This document shows, one piece after another, positions 1-8,783 of a DNA stretch of 64,000 nt (positions are counted from its first letter, which is position 1; the number at the start of each line of letters is the position of its first letter). Source of the DNA: Wenzhouxiangella sp. AB-CW3 (GTDB lineage Bacteria; Pseudomonadota; Gammaproteobacteria; Xanthomonadales; Wenzhouxiangellaceae); assembly GCF_014725735.1 (NCBI RefSeq), contig NZ_CP061368.1, forward strand, positions 207,001-271,000, given 5' to 3'. Both the position numbers and the translations under genes were made by a program. The notes beneath the pieces were generated by a model. That model did not search any database. It worked only from the letters and a program-made list of their open reading frames with translations, and was not told the DNA's origin.

Positions 1-699
1 GTAGGCCTTGGCGTGCAGGCGGGTCCGGTGGGTGTCATAGGACACCCGCACTTCGGTATTCGGAAGATCCAGAAGAACTTCGATGGCCTTGAGATCCGTG
101 GCGCCCAGGTAGGAAGTCGTGGCGACTCTGAGTCGCGGCTGGCCGTCGGAACGCGGGGTCTCGGTGAAGCGCTGCAGGGCGCTCTTGAGGGCACGCACGC
201 CGCTGAACTTGATGAAGGCAACCAGCCACTCGGTCTGGTCGGCACTGGCCAGTTCCTTCTCGATCTGGGTAATCAGGCTGGGAGAGTGACGGGATCCGGT
301 CAGCAATGCCGAAACCGCCAGCGGGATGTCGGGTCGCGGCGTGCTGGATGCACGCACCTGGGCCTGGTCCGGCCGCCTGATCTCCTGCAATTGCCGGAAT
401 GGCAGTTCAGGAATCTGCGAGATCGTCTCTGAGAGGGGTGACCCTGAATCCTGCAATGCCTCGGAGAATGTTCGCAGACAAACCTCCCATGCAGAGTAAT
501 CCTTTTCTCGAAGGTCAAGCAGGGCTGTCGACATGACGCGGGCCAGGTGGGTGCCAACCGACGTAGGCAGGGTCTCTTTATCCGGGCTGGCATCCCACTC
601 CGCCAGGTCCTCCAGGCCCAAGTCGGTCAGCCGTTCGCGCAACTCGGGCGTCAGCAGGCTTTCATGCAGCCCGAATAACTTGTCACGCTCGTCGCCCAT
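1..699 (-). CDS. PLD-like / DEAD-box helicase-type protein, N-terminal part (runs off window)
   Basis: An open minus-strand frame starts at ATG 697-699 and runs without a stop to base 1, so only the first 233 codons are present. The first 150 residues are helical and I do not recognise them. From about residue 160 the chain reads like the N-terminal phospholipase-D-like module of large helicases in the DUF3427 group: a segment with WLVAFIKFSGVR, then LRVATTSYLGATDLKAIEVL, and finally the HxK half-motif (HAKAY) at the very edge. In that family this nuclease-like module precedes a DEAD/DEAH helicase core, which would lie outside the window. Such proteins occur in DNA repair and defence contexts. 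The frame and start are well supported; the helicase assignment is by family resemblance only. Confidence 0.6.
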   Translation of the reverse strand, partial: MGDERDKLFGLHESLLTPELRERLTDLGLEDLAEWDASPDKETLPTSVGTHLARVMSTALLDLREKDYSAWEVCLRTFSEALQDSGSPLSETISQIPELPFRQLQEIRRPDQAQVRASSTPRPDIPLAVSALLTGSRHSPSLITQIEKELASADQTEWLVAFIKFSGVRALKSALQRFTETPRSDGQPRLRVATTSYLGATDLKAIEVLLDLPNTEVRVSYDTHRTRLHAKAY

Positions 700-1073
700 T
701 GAGGGATTATGCCAGGCCAGGCGAAACAAGCACCTCGATTTCGAGATTCCTTTTTGCAGGTGGGTTCCAATTGCCACTCAACGACATCTTGAGTTCTGTC
801 CTCCGGATGTTGCAAAAGCTTTGATCGAGGCGCACGCAGCTTCTCGCTGTACTTGGGGAAGTAGCGACTGGTGAAGTCGACAGTCTTGATGGGTCTGGCC
901 GGCGGCTTGGCCGTTGTTGATGTCGATTTTGTAGCCGTCGGACTTGTGGTGTTTTTCGATGGCTTCGCTGGCCATCGGCAGGGCGACGATCAGAGCCAGC
1001 TGCGATGCGGGGGCGGCACGAGTATCCAGTATCGCTCAGGCCATCACGGAGCCCCCTCCTGTGTGGTCGTCGA
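700..1073. other. Gap with degraded coding sequence
   Basis: No intact gene is convincing here. On the minus strand two protein-like stretches follow each other in different frames. The first, about 975-900, has residues such as MASEAIEKHHKSDGYKIDIN. The second, about 900-780, has IKTVDFTSRYFPKYSEKL. They would join with a one-base shift near 893-900. This looks like the remains of one reading frame downstream of the racemase-like operon. I could not assign a family, and a chance open frame in GC-rich DNA cannot be excluded. Confidence 0.3.
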
Positions 1074-1193
1074 TCACCCAGGGAAGGCGTCGGGTAAGCC
1101 GGCATCGAAGCCGAAAGAGTCGATCTCTGGAAACGGGGTGTCAGAAAAATACCGAACGCTGGTCATTGCATTCCGTTTGAGGGACTGTGCCAT
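1074..1193 (-). CDS. Small 39-residue ORF ending the DUF1611 operon (possibly truncated)
   Basis: ATG at 1191-1193 is preceded by a GGAG ribosome-binding site eight bases upstream. It lies 65 bp downstream of the racemase-like gene in the same direction, so it looks like a genuine translation start. The product begins MAQSLKRNAM and ends after 39 residues with a TGA at 1074-1076. A one-base frame change just before the stop would continue into another short open stretch ending HTGGGSVMA. The gene may therefore be a truncated or frameshifted third member of the operon. No family is recognised. Confidence 0.35.
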   Translation of the reverse strand: MAQSLKRNAMTSVRYFSDTPFPEIDSFGFDAGLPDAFPG

Positions 1194-1258
1194 TTGAAAA
1201 TCTCCAGAAGGCTTCCTCATTCGGCCCTCAAGCCAGGCGTCACGGGGCTTGCGTCTTT

Positions 1259-2386
1259 CTACACCATCGGTGCAGCAGCGGGTTCGCCGGGGAAGAACCG
1301 GGAGCTGGCGGTGTTCTGGTTCATGGCCTTGGCCACGAACGGCGAGGTCATGGCGCGCACCAGTGCGCTGTAGTTCAAGCCGAAGCGGATTTCGTCGCCG
1401 ATGGCCGGATTGTGATTTTTCGAGTGCACGACGAGATGGTCGCCGCTGGCACCCAGAATGTGGATTCCTGGCGGTGGCTGCAGGCCTGCCGGGTCGACGT
1501 CCTGGTGGCCTATGGCCAGAATGGAACGTGACGGGTTGCCCGAGCCGGGCACTACGGATGCTTGCCCTGGTACTGGCGCGAAGGCGGTCTGGGCGATGGA
1601 TCCCCATGGCTGTGCCGGTTTGGTTTTCGACTCGATTACCTCGGCGACCAACGTGATGGCATCGGTGTACAGGCCGGTGATCGGCTGGCGGGCCAACGGC
1701 TCGCAGCCGAGCAGGATGGCCTCGCCGAGGCGCAGGTGGTTGACCCGGCCAGTATCGGTGTTGCTTAAGACCCAATCCAGGTTGGCGGAGTTGCCGCCGG
1801 AGATCAACCTCAGGTGGATTCGGAAGGTCCGTTCGATCGATTCGGCCAGCGCCGACAGTTCAGCCATGTTGCGTGCATCGGGTGCTACCCCGCCCTGGCA
1901 GGCCAGGTTGGTGCCGATGCCCAGCAGGATGATGTTCGGAAGGCACAGCACGGCGCGCACCATGTCTTCCAGGTCGGCCGGCATGATGCCTTCGCGCAGG
2001 TCACCGAGCTCGACCATGAGCACGACTTCGTGGGTGAGCTCGGCCTGGCAGGCCGCACCGGAAAGCCGGGTGAGGACCGACAGCTCGGTGTTGAAGCTGG
2101 TCTCGGCCGATCGCACGACCCGCTCGGCCTGGCTGAGCATCGGCGAGCGGATCAATGCCGTGCGCGCGTTGACCTGCTCGCATCGCAGGGCCTCGATATT
2201 CTCGATGCGCGAATCGCCCAACGCACTGACACCGCCGCGCAGCATCGCGCTGGCTATTGCGGCAGACCCCAGTCCTGCCTTGGTCACGCCCGTGACCGAG
2301 ATGCCGCGCTCGGCCAGCCGATCGACCAGGCTGCGTGCGTTGTGCTCGATCCGGTCGAGATCGACATCGAGCCGGGGCGCGGTCAT
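1259..2386 (-). CDS. Alanine/ornithine-racemase-like PLP enzyme
   Basis: The 375-residue product has the alanine-racemase N-terminal barrel fold pattern. The start gives a beta strand DVDLDRIEHNARSLVDRL. At residues 34-37 the VTKAGLG segment holds the expected pyridoxal-5'-phosphate lysine. Further on are the barrel strands LMVELGDLREG and RLISGGNSANL and the phosphate-binding RLGEAILLG. It lacks the separate C-terminal domain length of biosynthetic Alr and fits the 'alanine/ornithine racemase family' of amino-acid racemases. Its ATG overlaps the stop of the upstream DUF1611 gene by 4 bp (ATGA), which implies translational coupling and a shared pathway, probably D-amino-acid or N-acyl-amino-acid metabolism. 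Substrate is not readable from sequence. Confidence 0.75.
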   Translation of the reverse strand: MTAPRLDVDLDRIEHNARSLVDRLAERGISVTGVTKAGLGSAAIASAMLRGGVSALGDSRIENIEALRCEQVNARTALIRSPMLSQAERVVRSAETSFNTELSVLTRLSGAACQAELTHEVVLMVELGDLREGIMPADLEDMVRAVLCLPNIILLGIGTNLACQGGVAPDARNMAELSALAESIERTFRIHLRLISGGNSANLDWVLSNTDTGRVNHLRLGEAILLGCEPLARQPITGLYTDAITLVAEVIESKTKPAQPWGSIAQTAFAPVPGQASVVPGSGNPSRSILAIGHQDVDPAGLQPPPGIHILGASGDHLVVHSKNHNPAIGDEIRFGLNYSALVRAMTSPFVAKAMNQNTASSRFFPGEPAAAPMV

Positions 2387-3597
2387 ACCGCTTCAACAAG
2401 CGGCGCCTTTTCAAGCTCCGGGAACGCGGCAAAGACCATGTCGAGCAGGCGCTTCGGCGAGCGGGTCAGGACATCGGTGGCGGGGATGGCGAGTTCGGCT
2501 TCGTAGTGCCCGATGGCTGTCTCCACCTCGGCCTCGGTCATGTGTTCATGGTTGATGGTCAGCCCGATGACGCGGGTGTCGGAAAAGGTCTGGATCAGGT
2601 TGATCTCGACAGCCGGCGACGGCATGGGCATGTGCTCGAAATCGCAGCGTGCGGGCCGTCCGGGGGCGTGTTGCAACACGACCGCGTCCGGGCAACTGCC
2701 GCGCAGTATGAACGAGGTGGTCGAAAAGGCCGGATGGCTCAGCGCGCCCTGCCCCTCGATGATGATCACGTCGGGCCGTTCGGCCTCGAAGGCCTCGACG
2801 ATGATCGCTTCGAGCTCGCCGGCGCAGAACTGCGACGGCACGGCGTCCATGGCCACGCCGTAGCGCGCCCCCTGGATCAGGCCGGTCTGCCCGGTGCCGA
2901 TCATCACCGCTTTCAGGCCGGCCTCGTTGAGTGCGCCGGCCAGCACCGTGGCGGTGGTGCGCTTGCCGATCGCGCAGTCGGTACCCAACACCGCGATGCG
3001 CGGACAGCTCACCTCGTGGATGCGTCCGCTGAACAGGCGCAGCTCGTTTTTCTCCCGCGGCTTGCGGATATCGATGATGCGCACGTTGCCGGCGATGCTG
3101 GCCGCCTTGAATTCCGGGTCGTCGTTGAGGAACTCGTGCAGGCCGTTGACGATGTTCATTCCCAGGCCGATGGCACTCAGTACGAGATCACGTTCATGGT
3201 CCGACAGCATCCCGCTGGCCGGCGCCATGCCGTAGATGAAGTAGTCGGGCATCTTGTCGGCAAGCGCGAGCGCCTCGGCCAGATCGCGACACACGGGGAT
3301 GCCGTTGGCCCGCTTGTCGAGCAGCTCGCCGGCATCACTTCCGGCCCTCTCGCTGTCGATCACTGCAAGGATCCGGTACTTTTCCGAATGACGAACCAGG
3401 CCGTTGGCGGTTTTGCCGTCGACCTCGCCGAAGTTGCCCTCGCAATAGACGATGGCGGTCGCCGTTCGTTCGGGTAGTGCAACGAGGGCGCCCACGGTGA
3501 CCGGCTTCAAGTCGGAGGGATATGGGGCTTGTTGACCAGGCTGGGCCCAGGTTGAACAGGGGGCTGATCGAATCGGGCCCGAGATGATGGGAAACAT
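2383..3597 (-). CDS. DUF1611 family protein (DgcN-like)
   Basis: A 404-residue DUF1611 protein. It has an N-terminal Rossmann-like part (TAIVYCEGNFGEVDGKTANGL), a middle P-loop-like stretch RIAVLGTDCAIGKRTTA and the acidic strand DVIIIEGQGALSHPA. In marine bacteria a DUF1611 member, DgcN, N-acetylates D-glutamate and an enolase-type racemase, DgcA, then epimerises the product. Here the coupled partner is a PLP-fold racemase instead. The start ATG (3595-3597) has an AAGGAG Shine-Dalgarno five bases upstream (plus-strand 3603-3608), so I accept it although the first 45 residues are not conserved-looking. A D-amino-acid role is inferred from family and neighbour. Confidence 0.75.
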   Translation of the reverse strand: MFPIISGPIRSAPCSTWAQPGQQAPYPSDLKPVTVGALVALPERTATAIVYCEGNFGEVDGKTANGLVRHSEKYRILAVIDSERAGSDAGELLDKRANGIPVCRDLAEALALADKMPDYFIYGMAPASGMLSDHERDLVLSAIGLGMNIVNGLHEFLNDDPEFKAASIAGNVRIIDIRKPREKNELRLFSGRIHEVSCPRIAVLGTDCAIGKRTTATVLAGALNEAGLKAVMIGTGQTGLIQGARYGVAMDAVPSQFCAGELEAIIVEAFEAERPDVIIIEGQGALSHPAFSTTSFILRGSCPDAVVLQHAPGRPARCDFEHMPMPSPAVEINLIQTFSDTRVIGLTINHEHMTEAEVETAIGHYEAELAIPATDVLTRSPKRLLDMVFAAFPELEKAPLVEAV

Positions 3598-3954
3598 GAT
3601 GACTCCTTGAGCGAAACAGGGGCTCAGAGGGAGCGATATCGTGAACTCGGGCGAGAAGTACCGATTGCCAGGACAGTCCCCACCAAGCAGCGGGGTCGAA
3701 CAACTGACAGCCTACCACGTATGGCCCGGAAAACGCCGAATCGAGGCAGCGTATTGCCTATCAAAATTGCGGAACTTCAGCGATGCGCCGCGGGCCGGGT
3801 CGGCTCATGCCCGCCGTATCCATAGGGTTCGCGTGCCGCGACCCAATTGCGCGGCTGGGCACCCCAAGCGTATCAATGTCGATTCAGTTCTCCATTGTCG
3901 GAATATTGAGAATCAATGGACAATGTTTGCACTATCACGCGGCCCGAGGAGGTT
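3598..3954. other. Intergenic region upstream of the DUF1611 operon
   Basis: 357 bp between the stop of the diguanylate cyclase and the start of the DUF1611 gene, both minus strand. The only structure I see is an AT-rich nested inverted repeat at 3893-3925: CATTGTC/GACAATG arms around ATTG-agaat-CAAT. It lies just past the cyclase stop, so it could be a weak terminator or a regulator site. Short open frames here lack good starts and look non-coding. Confidence 0.4.
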
Positions 3955-5103
3955 CTAAGCGCCGGCGACGACGGTGCGGTCGCGGCCGTGTTGTTTGGCG
4001 TCGTACATGGCCTGGTCGGCCTGGTTGAGCAGGGTTTCGAGGTCGTAGCCGTTGCTGGCCACGCCGGCGCTGGCGGTGATGTGTTGCGGGCCGTCGCGGT
4101 CGGTCAGCGGTTCGGCGGCGACGGCCTGGCGCACGCGATCGGCGATGGCATGGGCGGCCTCAGTGCTGGTGTCGGGCATGATCACGCCGAATTCCTCGCC
4201 GCCGAGGCGGCCGCAGATGTCGTGCTGGCGCAGGCAGGATGTCAGGACGTTTGCGACAACAATCAGCGCCTCGTCACCGGTGGCATGGCCCCAGGTGTCG
4301 TTGATGGATTTGAAGTGGTCGAGGTCGAGCACCATGACCGATACCGGCTGGTGGCGCTCCCGGCAACGGGCAACCGCCGCATCGCCCAGTTCGGTCAGTG
4401 CGCGGCGATTGAACAGGCCGGTGAGATCGTCGCACTGGGCGGCTTTCTCGGCACTGGCACGCGCGGATTCGAGCTCGTGGGTCAGTTGAATGGTGCCGTG
4501 CATGGCCGCGGCCAGCACGCGGGTGGCACGCCAGGCCGAAACGAAAAACAGCAGCCCGCCCAGCCCCATGGCCAGGCGCAACGCGTCGCCCTGGATGAGG
4601 AACCAGAGCACGACCGGCAGCATGGTGATGGCGCTGGTGATCAGGGCGATTTCGCGCACGGCCGAGTAGGTGGTCAGCGCCGCCGAGGCCATGCCGATGA
4701 GAAAGACGTAAACGAAAGCCTGGTGGACGATGGAGTCGGCTGGCATCAGCCAGGGCAGGCCCAGCCCCCACACGGCCGCGGAAAAATACAGCGAGGCCAC
4801 GTAAGGTTTGCGCCAGCCAAGCACGGCCACGCCGATGGGGTTGGCGCGCTTGTAGGCGACAAACAGCGACAGACGCAACAGGAAGGACAAGCCGATGGCG
4901 GCCAGCCACAGTCCCAGGGCCGGGGTTGCGACTTCGGACCAAAGGCCGATGGCCACCAGCGTGGAGATGGCCAGGGCGAAATACATGCCCGGTGCCGACT
5001 GGCGAAACAGCAGCGCCAGTGTTTCGGCCTCGATAAGAGACCGATGATCGGTTACCTGCTCCGCCGCCGCCTTGTCGGGCACCGCGGATAGGTTGTCTTG
5101 CAC
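3955..5103 (-). CDS. Membrane diguanylate cyclase (GGDEF)
   Basis: A 382-residue protein with about six predicted transmembrane helices between residues 40 and 200, a short coiled linker, then a GGDEF domain. The domain begins with the usual DDLTGLFNRRAL at about 225 and carries the active-site GGEEF at 301-305. An RxxD inhibitory site (RQHD, 292-295) lies exactly five residues upstream of it, so product feedback is expected. It should condense two GTP to cyclic di-GMP at the inner membrane. The integral-membrane sensor does not match a named sensor I recognise. It is separated by 65 bp from the LytTR regulator gene upstream and may share its transcript. All catalytic residues appear intact. 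Confidence 0.9.
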   Translation of the reverse strand: MQDNLSAVPDKAAAEQVTDHRSLIEAETLALLFRQSAPGMYFALAISTLVAIGLWSEVATPALGLWLAAIGLSFLLRLSLFVAYKRANPIGVAVLGWRKPYVASLYFSAAVWGLGLPWLMPADSIVHQAFVYVFLIGMASAALTTYSAVREIALITSAITMLPVVLWFLIQGDALRLAMGLGGLLFFVSAWRATRVLAAAMHGTIQLTHELESARASAEKAAQCDDLTGLFNRRALTELGDAAVARCRERHQPVSVMVLDLDHFKSINDTWGHATGDEALIVVANVLTSCLRQHDICGRLGGEEFGVIMPDTSTEAAHAIADRVRQAVAAEPLTDRDGPQHITASAGVASNGYDLETLLNQADQAMYDAKQHGRDRTVVAGA

Positions 5104-5168
5104 CGGGCCATCCTTGGATTTTCTAGCCGTTAGATGACGAGTATAAGCGAGGGTTACGACCTGCGTGT

Positions 5169-5930
5169 TTACATGCCGCGCAGGCGGCTGCGTGCCGATT
5201 CGCTCACGGGCAGGCGTTCGGGGTGGTTTTTCAGGCGGGCGTGCCAGTGGCCGAGTTCGTCTTTTTCGAATTGCTCGATGGCGCTGGCGCGCGCCAGCAC
5301 GGCGCGGTGGATGCGCCAGAACACGCTATCGTCGAGGCGGTCTTCGAGTTGCTTGAGGCTCATGCGAACCAGCGCCTCATCGTCGGCGGTGACCACGCGC
5401 ACGTACTTGTCGCTGGCGCGAAAGAACAGCACGTCGTCGATGGCCAGGAGCTTGACCGCATCGCCGATGGTGGCGGTAATCCAGTTCAGTTTCTGCTCGG
5501 CGGCCGGGCGAAGACGCTCGTCGAGGGCGCTGAGCAGGGCGCCGATATCCGGCGGCGAGGACCGCAGGCGTTGCTTGAGACGCTCGATGGTGGCGGCGAG
5601 TCGTTCGGGCACGACCGGTTTTAGCAGGTAGTCCAGGGCGCCGGCTTCGAAGGCCGTCACGGCATATTGCTCGTAGGCTGTGGTCAGCACCACGTGGGCC
5701 CGGCCGCTGGCGGCGCGCGCAACCTCAATGCCATCGGCGCCGGGCATGCGGATATCGAGAAACAGTACATCGGGGCGCTTGGACCCCAGCGCGGCCAGTG
5801 CCGCATTGCCATCGGCGCATTCGGCGACCAGTTGGGCTTGCGGCCACAGTCTGGCGAGCTGGTCGATCAGTTGCCGGCGCTGGCCGCTTTCGTCCTCGGC
5901 GACAAGGATTCGGACCGGTGTGCTGTTCAT
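5169..5930 (-). CDS. LytTR-family response regulator
   Basis: A 253-residue two-domain regulator. The receiver domain has the acidic pair at 12-13, phospho-acceptor Asp59 in LFLDIRMPG, the TTAYEQYA switch and the LLKPV lysine. It is followed by a LytTR DNA-binding domain with the characteristic IDDVLFFRASDKYVRV and FWRIHRAVLARASAI segments. This is the AlgR/LytR type, which binds direct repeats upstream of target promoters. Its ATG overlaps the 3' end of the adjacent histidine kinase gene by 4 bp, so the two form a coupled two-component system. Possible targets (envelope, pili, exopolysaccharide) cannot be read from this sequence. AlgR-like regulators control minor pilin operons in pseudomonads, and such an operon lies at 38.8 kb. 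Confidence 0.9.
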   Translation of the reverse strand: MNSTPVRILVAEDESGQRRQLIDQLARLWPQAQLVAECADGNAALAALGSKRPDVLFLDIRMPGADGIEVARAASGRAHVVLTTAYEQYAVTAFEAGALDYLLKPVVPERLAATIERLKQRLRSSPPDIGALLSALDERLRPAAEQKLNWITATIGDAVKLLAIDDVLFFRASDKYVRVVTADDEALVRMSLKQLEDRLDDSVFWRIHRAVLARASAIEQFEKDELGHWHARLKNHPERLPVSESARSRLRGM

Positions 5931-7126
5931 GAGTCGGGCTCCCGGGTTACGGCTTCGGCGGGCAGTTCGATGCTGGCCTCGACCCCGCCGCGGGCATGGC
6001 CTGACAGTTTCAGCCGTGCGTCGTCGCCGTGCAGCAGCCGAAGCTGATGGCGAATATTACTCAGGCCCACGCCACCGCCGGCATTGTCTGACAGGCCCAC
6101 GCCGGTATCGGCCACGGTCACGATCAGACGTTGACCGTCGCGGTGGGCGCGGATCGCGATTTGGCCGCCGTGCGGGCTGGGTTCGAGTCCGTGACGGATG
6201 GCGTTTTCGACCAGCGACAGCAGTATGAATGGCGGGAAGGTCAGCTTCGACAGGCCCGGGTCGCTGTCGATGGAAAATTCCAGGCGATCGCCCATGCGAC
6301 TTTGCATGACGGTCAGATACTGGCGGCAGATTTCGAGTTGATCACCCAGCGTGGAGGCAGAACCGGCATCGTCGGGTCGCAATCTCGGGATGGTGGCCCG
6401 CAGGTACTGGCACAGGGCGTCGAGGGTGCGCTCGGCCTGCTCGGGCTCCTTGCGAATGTCGGAGCGGATGGTGGCCAGGGAGTTGAACAGGAAATGCGGC
6501 TCGACCTGGGCCTGCAGCATGGCCAGTTGGCGGTCGGCGGCGAGCTTGTCGGACTGCAGGCGCCGCATGGCCTGTTCGGATTCGAACGTTGCCAACCGGC
6601 GGTGCTCGCCCAGGTAGGCACGCAGGGCCAAGCCGCCGCCCATCAGAGTATAGAGGCCCAGCAGCACGAGAATATTGATCACCAGCGCACTGCCTTCCAT
6701 GCTGCGCTCGAACTCGCGGTCGGTCAGGCGCATGATGGCGGTCGACGACCAGTGGTCGCCCAGCATGGCCAATACCAGCCCGACGACGATGGCGGCAATC
6801 ACCAGGCGCCGCTCGGCCACTGGCGCGAAGTGCCGATGGCGCACGATTGCGGCCAGCACCGGACCGGCATTGAACATGACCAGAAAGCCGGCGATGAAGT
6901 AGGCGAACAGTTCCAGCGTCGACCACCCATCACTGCCCTCGGCGTAGTGCAGCAACGCTGACAGTGCACCGATCAGGACGATCACCAGACCGAACAGCGC
7001 GGCCCGCCGCCAGACCCAGGCCGTGCTGAACACCGGAAACTGGCGGTAGGACAGCCACCAGTGACCACTGCCGACGGCTACAGCCGCCGGTAACGGCTTG
7101 TTCAGTTCGGTGCTTGAATGGCTCAT
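5927..7126 (-). CDS. LytS/YehU-type sensor histidine kinase
   Basis: A 399-residue kinase with several transmembrane helices in residues 40-170 and no recognisable periplasmic sensor. It has a His_kinase domain of the LytS type with phospho-acceptor His211 in QVEPHFLFNSLA. A GHKL ATPase domain follows with N-box LVENAIRHGLEP and G-boxes ADTGVGLSD and GVGLSNIRHQL. The frame stays open for another 95 codons upstream, but that part overlaps the neighbouring hydrolase gene and has no family character. I therefore use ATG 7124-7126, giving MSHSSTELNK. It is coupled to the LytTR regulator by an ATGA overlap and would phosphorylate it. Confidence 0.87.
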   Translation of the reverse strand: MSHSSTELNKPLPAAVAVGSGHWWLSYRQFPVFSTAWVWRRAALFGLVIVLIGALSALLHYAEGSDGWSTLELFAYFIAGFLVMFNAGPVLAAIVRHRHFAPVAERRLVIAAIVVGLVLAMLGDHWSSTAIMRLTDREFERSMEGSALVINILVLLGLYTLMGGGLALRAYLGEHRRLATFESEQAMRRLQSDKLAADRQLAMLQAQVEPHFLFNSLATIRSDIRKEPEQAERTLDALCQYLRATIPRLRPDDAGSASTLGDQLEICRQYLTVMQSRMGDRLEFSIDSDPGLSKLTFPPFILLSLVENAIRHGLEPSPHGGQIAIRAHRDGQRLIVTVADTGVGLSDNAGGGVGLSNIRHQLRLLHGDDARLKLSGHARGGVEASIELPAEAVTREPDS

Positions 7127-7142
7127 CCTGGTCAAGGATAGA

Positions 7143-8510
7143 TCACTGCCGTTTACCGCGCAGTTCCAGTGCTCCCTGACTGAAGTCCAGGCGCTCGACG
7201 CGACCATCATCCTCGGCCACGAAATCAATGGTGAGGCCCAGCTCGGCGATGGTAAAGCGAGTCTCTCCCTCGGCCACCATGGGAAGTTTCGGCTGAACCT
7301 GGCCGCCGGAGCTGGCCTGGATGTGAAGTTCTTCGCCTTCGATGCTGAACTCGACGACAAAATCGCCCATGAACGGCCCGTCGTCATCGAAGAGCGCGAA
7401 ACGGCCGACATATTGCTCGAGATCGATGCCAGTGACCGCCTCGGCGACAGGTAGCGGTTCCTGCAGCTTGTGATCGCGGTCGACCAGGTGCAGGGCCAGG
7501 TCGCCGAGGCTGCCGCGCATGGCCATGGTGGTGTCCATCAGCACCAGACTGGCCCGGTCAGTCTCGCGATCGACCACCGCGATCGAGGAGAAACCGCCGG
7601 TGCCGCCATCATGGGCCAGGACCCGCCGGTCGCCCACCTGGATGAATCCCCAGGCGTAGCCCTGCGGCTCGTTGTCCGCCTCGATCAGGATCTGACCGGC
7701 TCGCAACAGGGCGTCTTTCAGGGCGCCCTCGTGGTGGCCGAGATGGGCCTGCAGCCAGCGGGTCATGTCAGCCGGCGTGGATCGAATGGCACCCACACCG
7801 CCCAGATCCGGATGGAAATCCCAGTTGGAGGTTCTGCGGCCCGGCCCGGCGTGGCCCTGTACCGTTGATCCGGACAGGCTGGTCCGAGTCATGCCCAGCG
7901 GCTTGAAGATCTCGTCCTCGAGCAGTTCGGCCAGCGGTTTTCCGGTGTGGTGAACCAGCGCCAGCGACAGGGCCATGTAGCCGAAGTTGGAATAGACATA
8001 TCGTTCACCCGGTTTGCTCTCCAGTTGGGCTGCGGACAGGTCGGCCAGCAGTTCCTCGGGCGTGTAACCGGCATACGGGTTGTCCGGGTCGGCGATCTCG
8101 AAGTTGTCCGGCAAGCGCGGCAGGCCGGAGGTGTGGGTGAGCAGATCGATGACACGGATGGGTTGCCCCTCGTATTCGGGCAGCGGGCTGTCGGTCGACA
8201 ACAGTTCGGCAACGGGCTGATCCAGGTCCAGTTCGCCGCGTTCGACCAGTTGGGCGACCAGCAGCCCGAGAAACACCTTGGAGATCGAACCGATCTCGAA
8301 CCGTGAATCCGCTCCGAGCTCGCGGACGTTGTCCGGGTCGGCGCAATAGGCGCCATCCTCGGTGCGCTCGCCGTCGATGTACACCGCCGCCACGCAGACA
8401 CCGGAGCGATCACCGGCCAGGCGCTTTTCAAGCACGGATTCAAGGGAATCAGCCTGGGCAGCAGCGCTGGCCATCAGCCCGGAGACGAGTATCGTGGAAG
8501 ACATATGCAT
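7143..8510 (-). CDS. Secreted serine hydrolase of the beta-lactamase / class C PBP fold
   Basis: A 455-residue protein with a Sec signal peptide ending near AAAQA (residue 20). The beta-lactamase-family active site is complete: S75-I-S-K78 (SxxK), Y173-S-N (YxN) and H300-D-G-G in place of KTG. This set belongs to the class C / EstB / D-aminopeptidase group, so the enzyme may be an esterase, a peptidase or a penicillin-recognising hydrolase. A lipocalin-like C-terminal beta region of about 120 residues follows the catalytic domain. I chose ATG 8508-8510 because it places the signal sequence at the N-terminus; a longer GTG start at 8576 would add 22 charged residues. The Shine-Dalgarno is weak. 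It lies 16 bp upstream of the histidine kinase gene in the same direction. Confidence 0.8.
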   Translation of the reverse strand: MHMSSTILVSGLMASAAAQADSLESVLEKRLAGDRSGVCVAAVYIDGERTEDGAYCADPDNVRELGADSRFEIGSISKVFLGLLVAQLVERGELDLDQPVAELLSTDSPLPEYEGQPIRVIDLLTHTSGLPRLPDNFEIADPDNPYAGYTPEELLADLSAAQLESKPGERYVYSNFGYMALSLALVHHTGKPLAELLEDEIFKPLGMTRTSLSGSTVQGHAGPGRRTSNWDFHPDLGGVGAIRSTPADMTRWLQAHLGHHEGALKDALLRAGQILIEADNEPQGYAWGFIQVGDRRVLAHDGGTGGFSSIAVVDRETDRASLVLMDTTMAMRGSLGDLALHLVDRDHKLQEPLPVAEAVTGIDLEQYVGRFALFDDDGPFMGDFVVEFSIEGEELHIQASSGGQVQPKLPMVAEGETRFTIAELGLTIDFVAEDDGRVERLDFSQGALELRGKRQ

Positions 8511-8644
8511 TGGATTCTGCCGTTCGCTATGAGATCGGGCAACATGCTGCCGCAGTTTCACTTTTCTGAGGAACACCTGCGACGAACGCCGCTTCTGTCT
8601 CGACGGAAACGGCCCGGAGTGTGACGAGTGGCTGGCGCGCCTGG

Positions 8645-8677
8645 TGTCATGATTTGTTTATCCAAATGTCATTTTGC
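8645..8677 (+). promoter_or_regulatory. Possible Pho box
   Basis: Two perfect TGTCAT hexamers start at 8645 and 8667, exactly 22 bp apart, each followed by AT-rich bases, with a weaker GTTTAT-type unit in between. PhoB sites are built from 11-bp repeats of CTGTCAT plus four AT-rich bases. The site is about 110 bp upstream of a Na/phosphate cotransporter-phoU pair, which is a plausible PhoB target. The middle repeat is poor and the following -10 (near 8692) is not a good match. Confidence 0.4.
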
Positions 8678-8783
8678 TTGCGGGTAGGGCACAATATGCG
8701 CCCAGCGGCCTGTCGGTGGTGGTCGCGCCGGCACGAATTGATACCGACTTTTCGTTTCAAAGCTCAAAATAGATGCAAACGAC

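Noticed and set aside
7127-7411. N-terminal extension of the histidine kinase
   Set aside because: The extra 95 codons overlap the neighbouring hydrolase gene on the same strand and are Ser/Arg-rich out-of-frame sequence; translation from ATG 7126 gives a normal protein.
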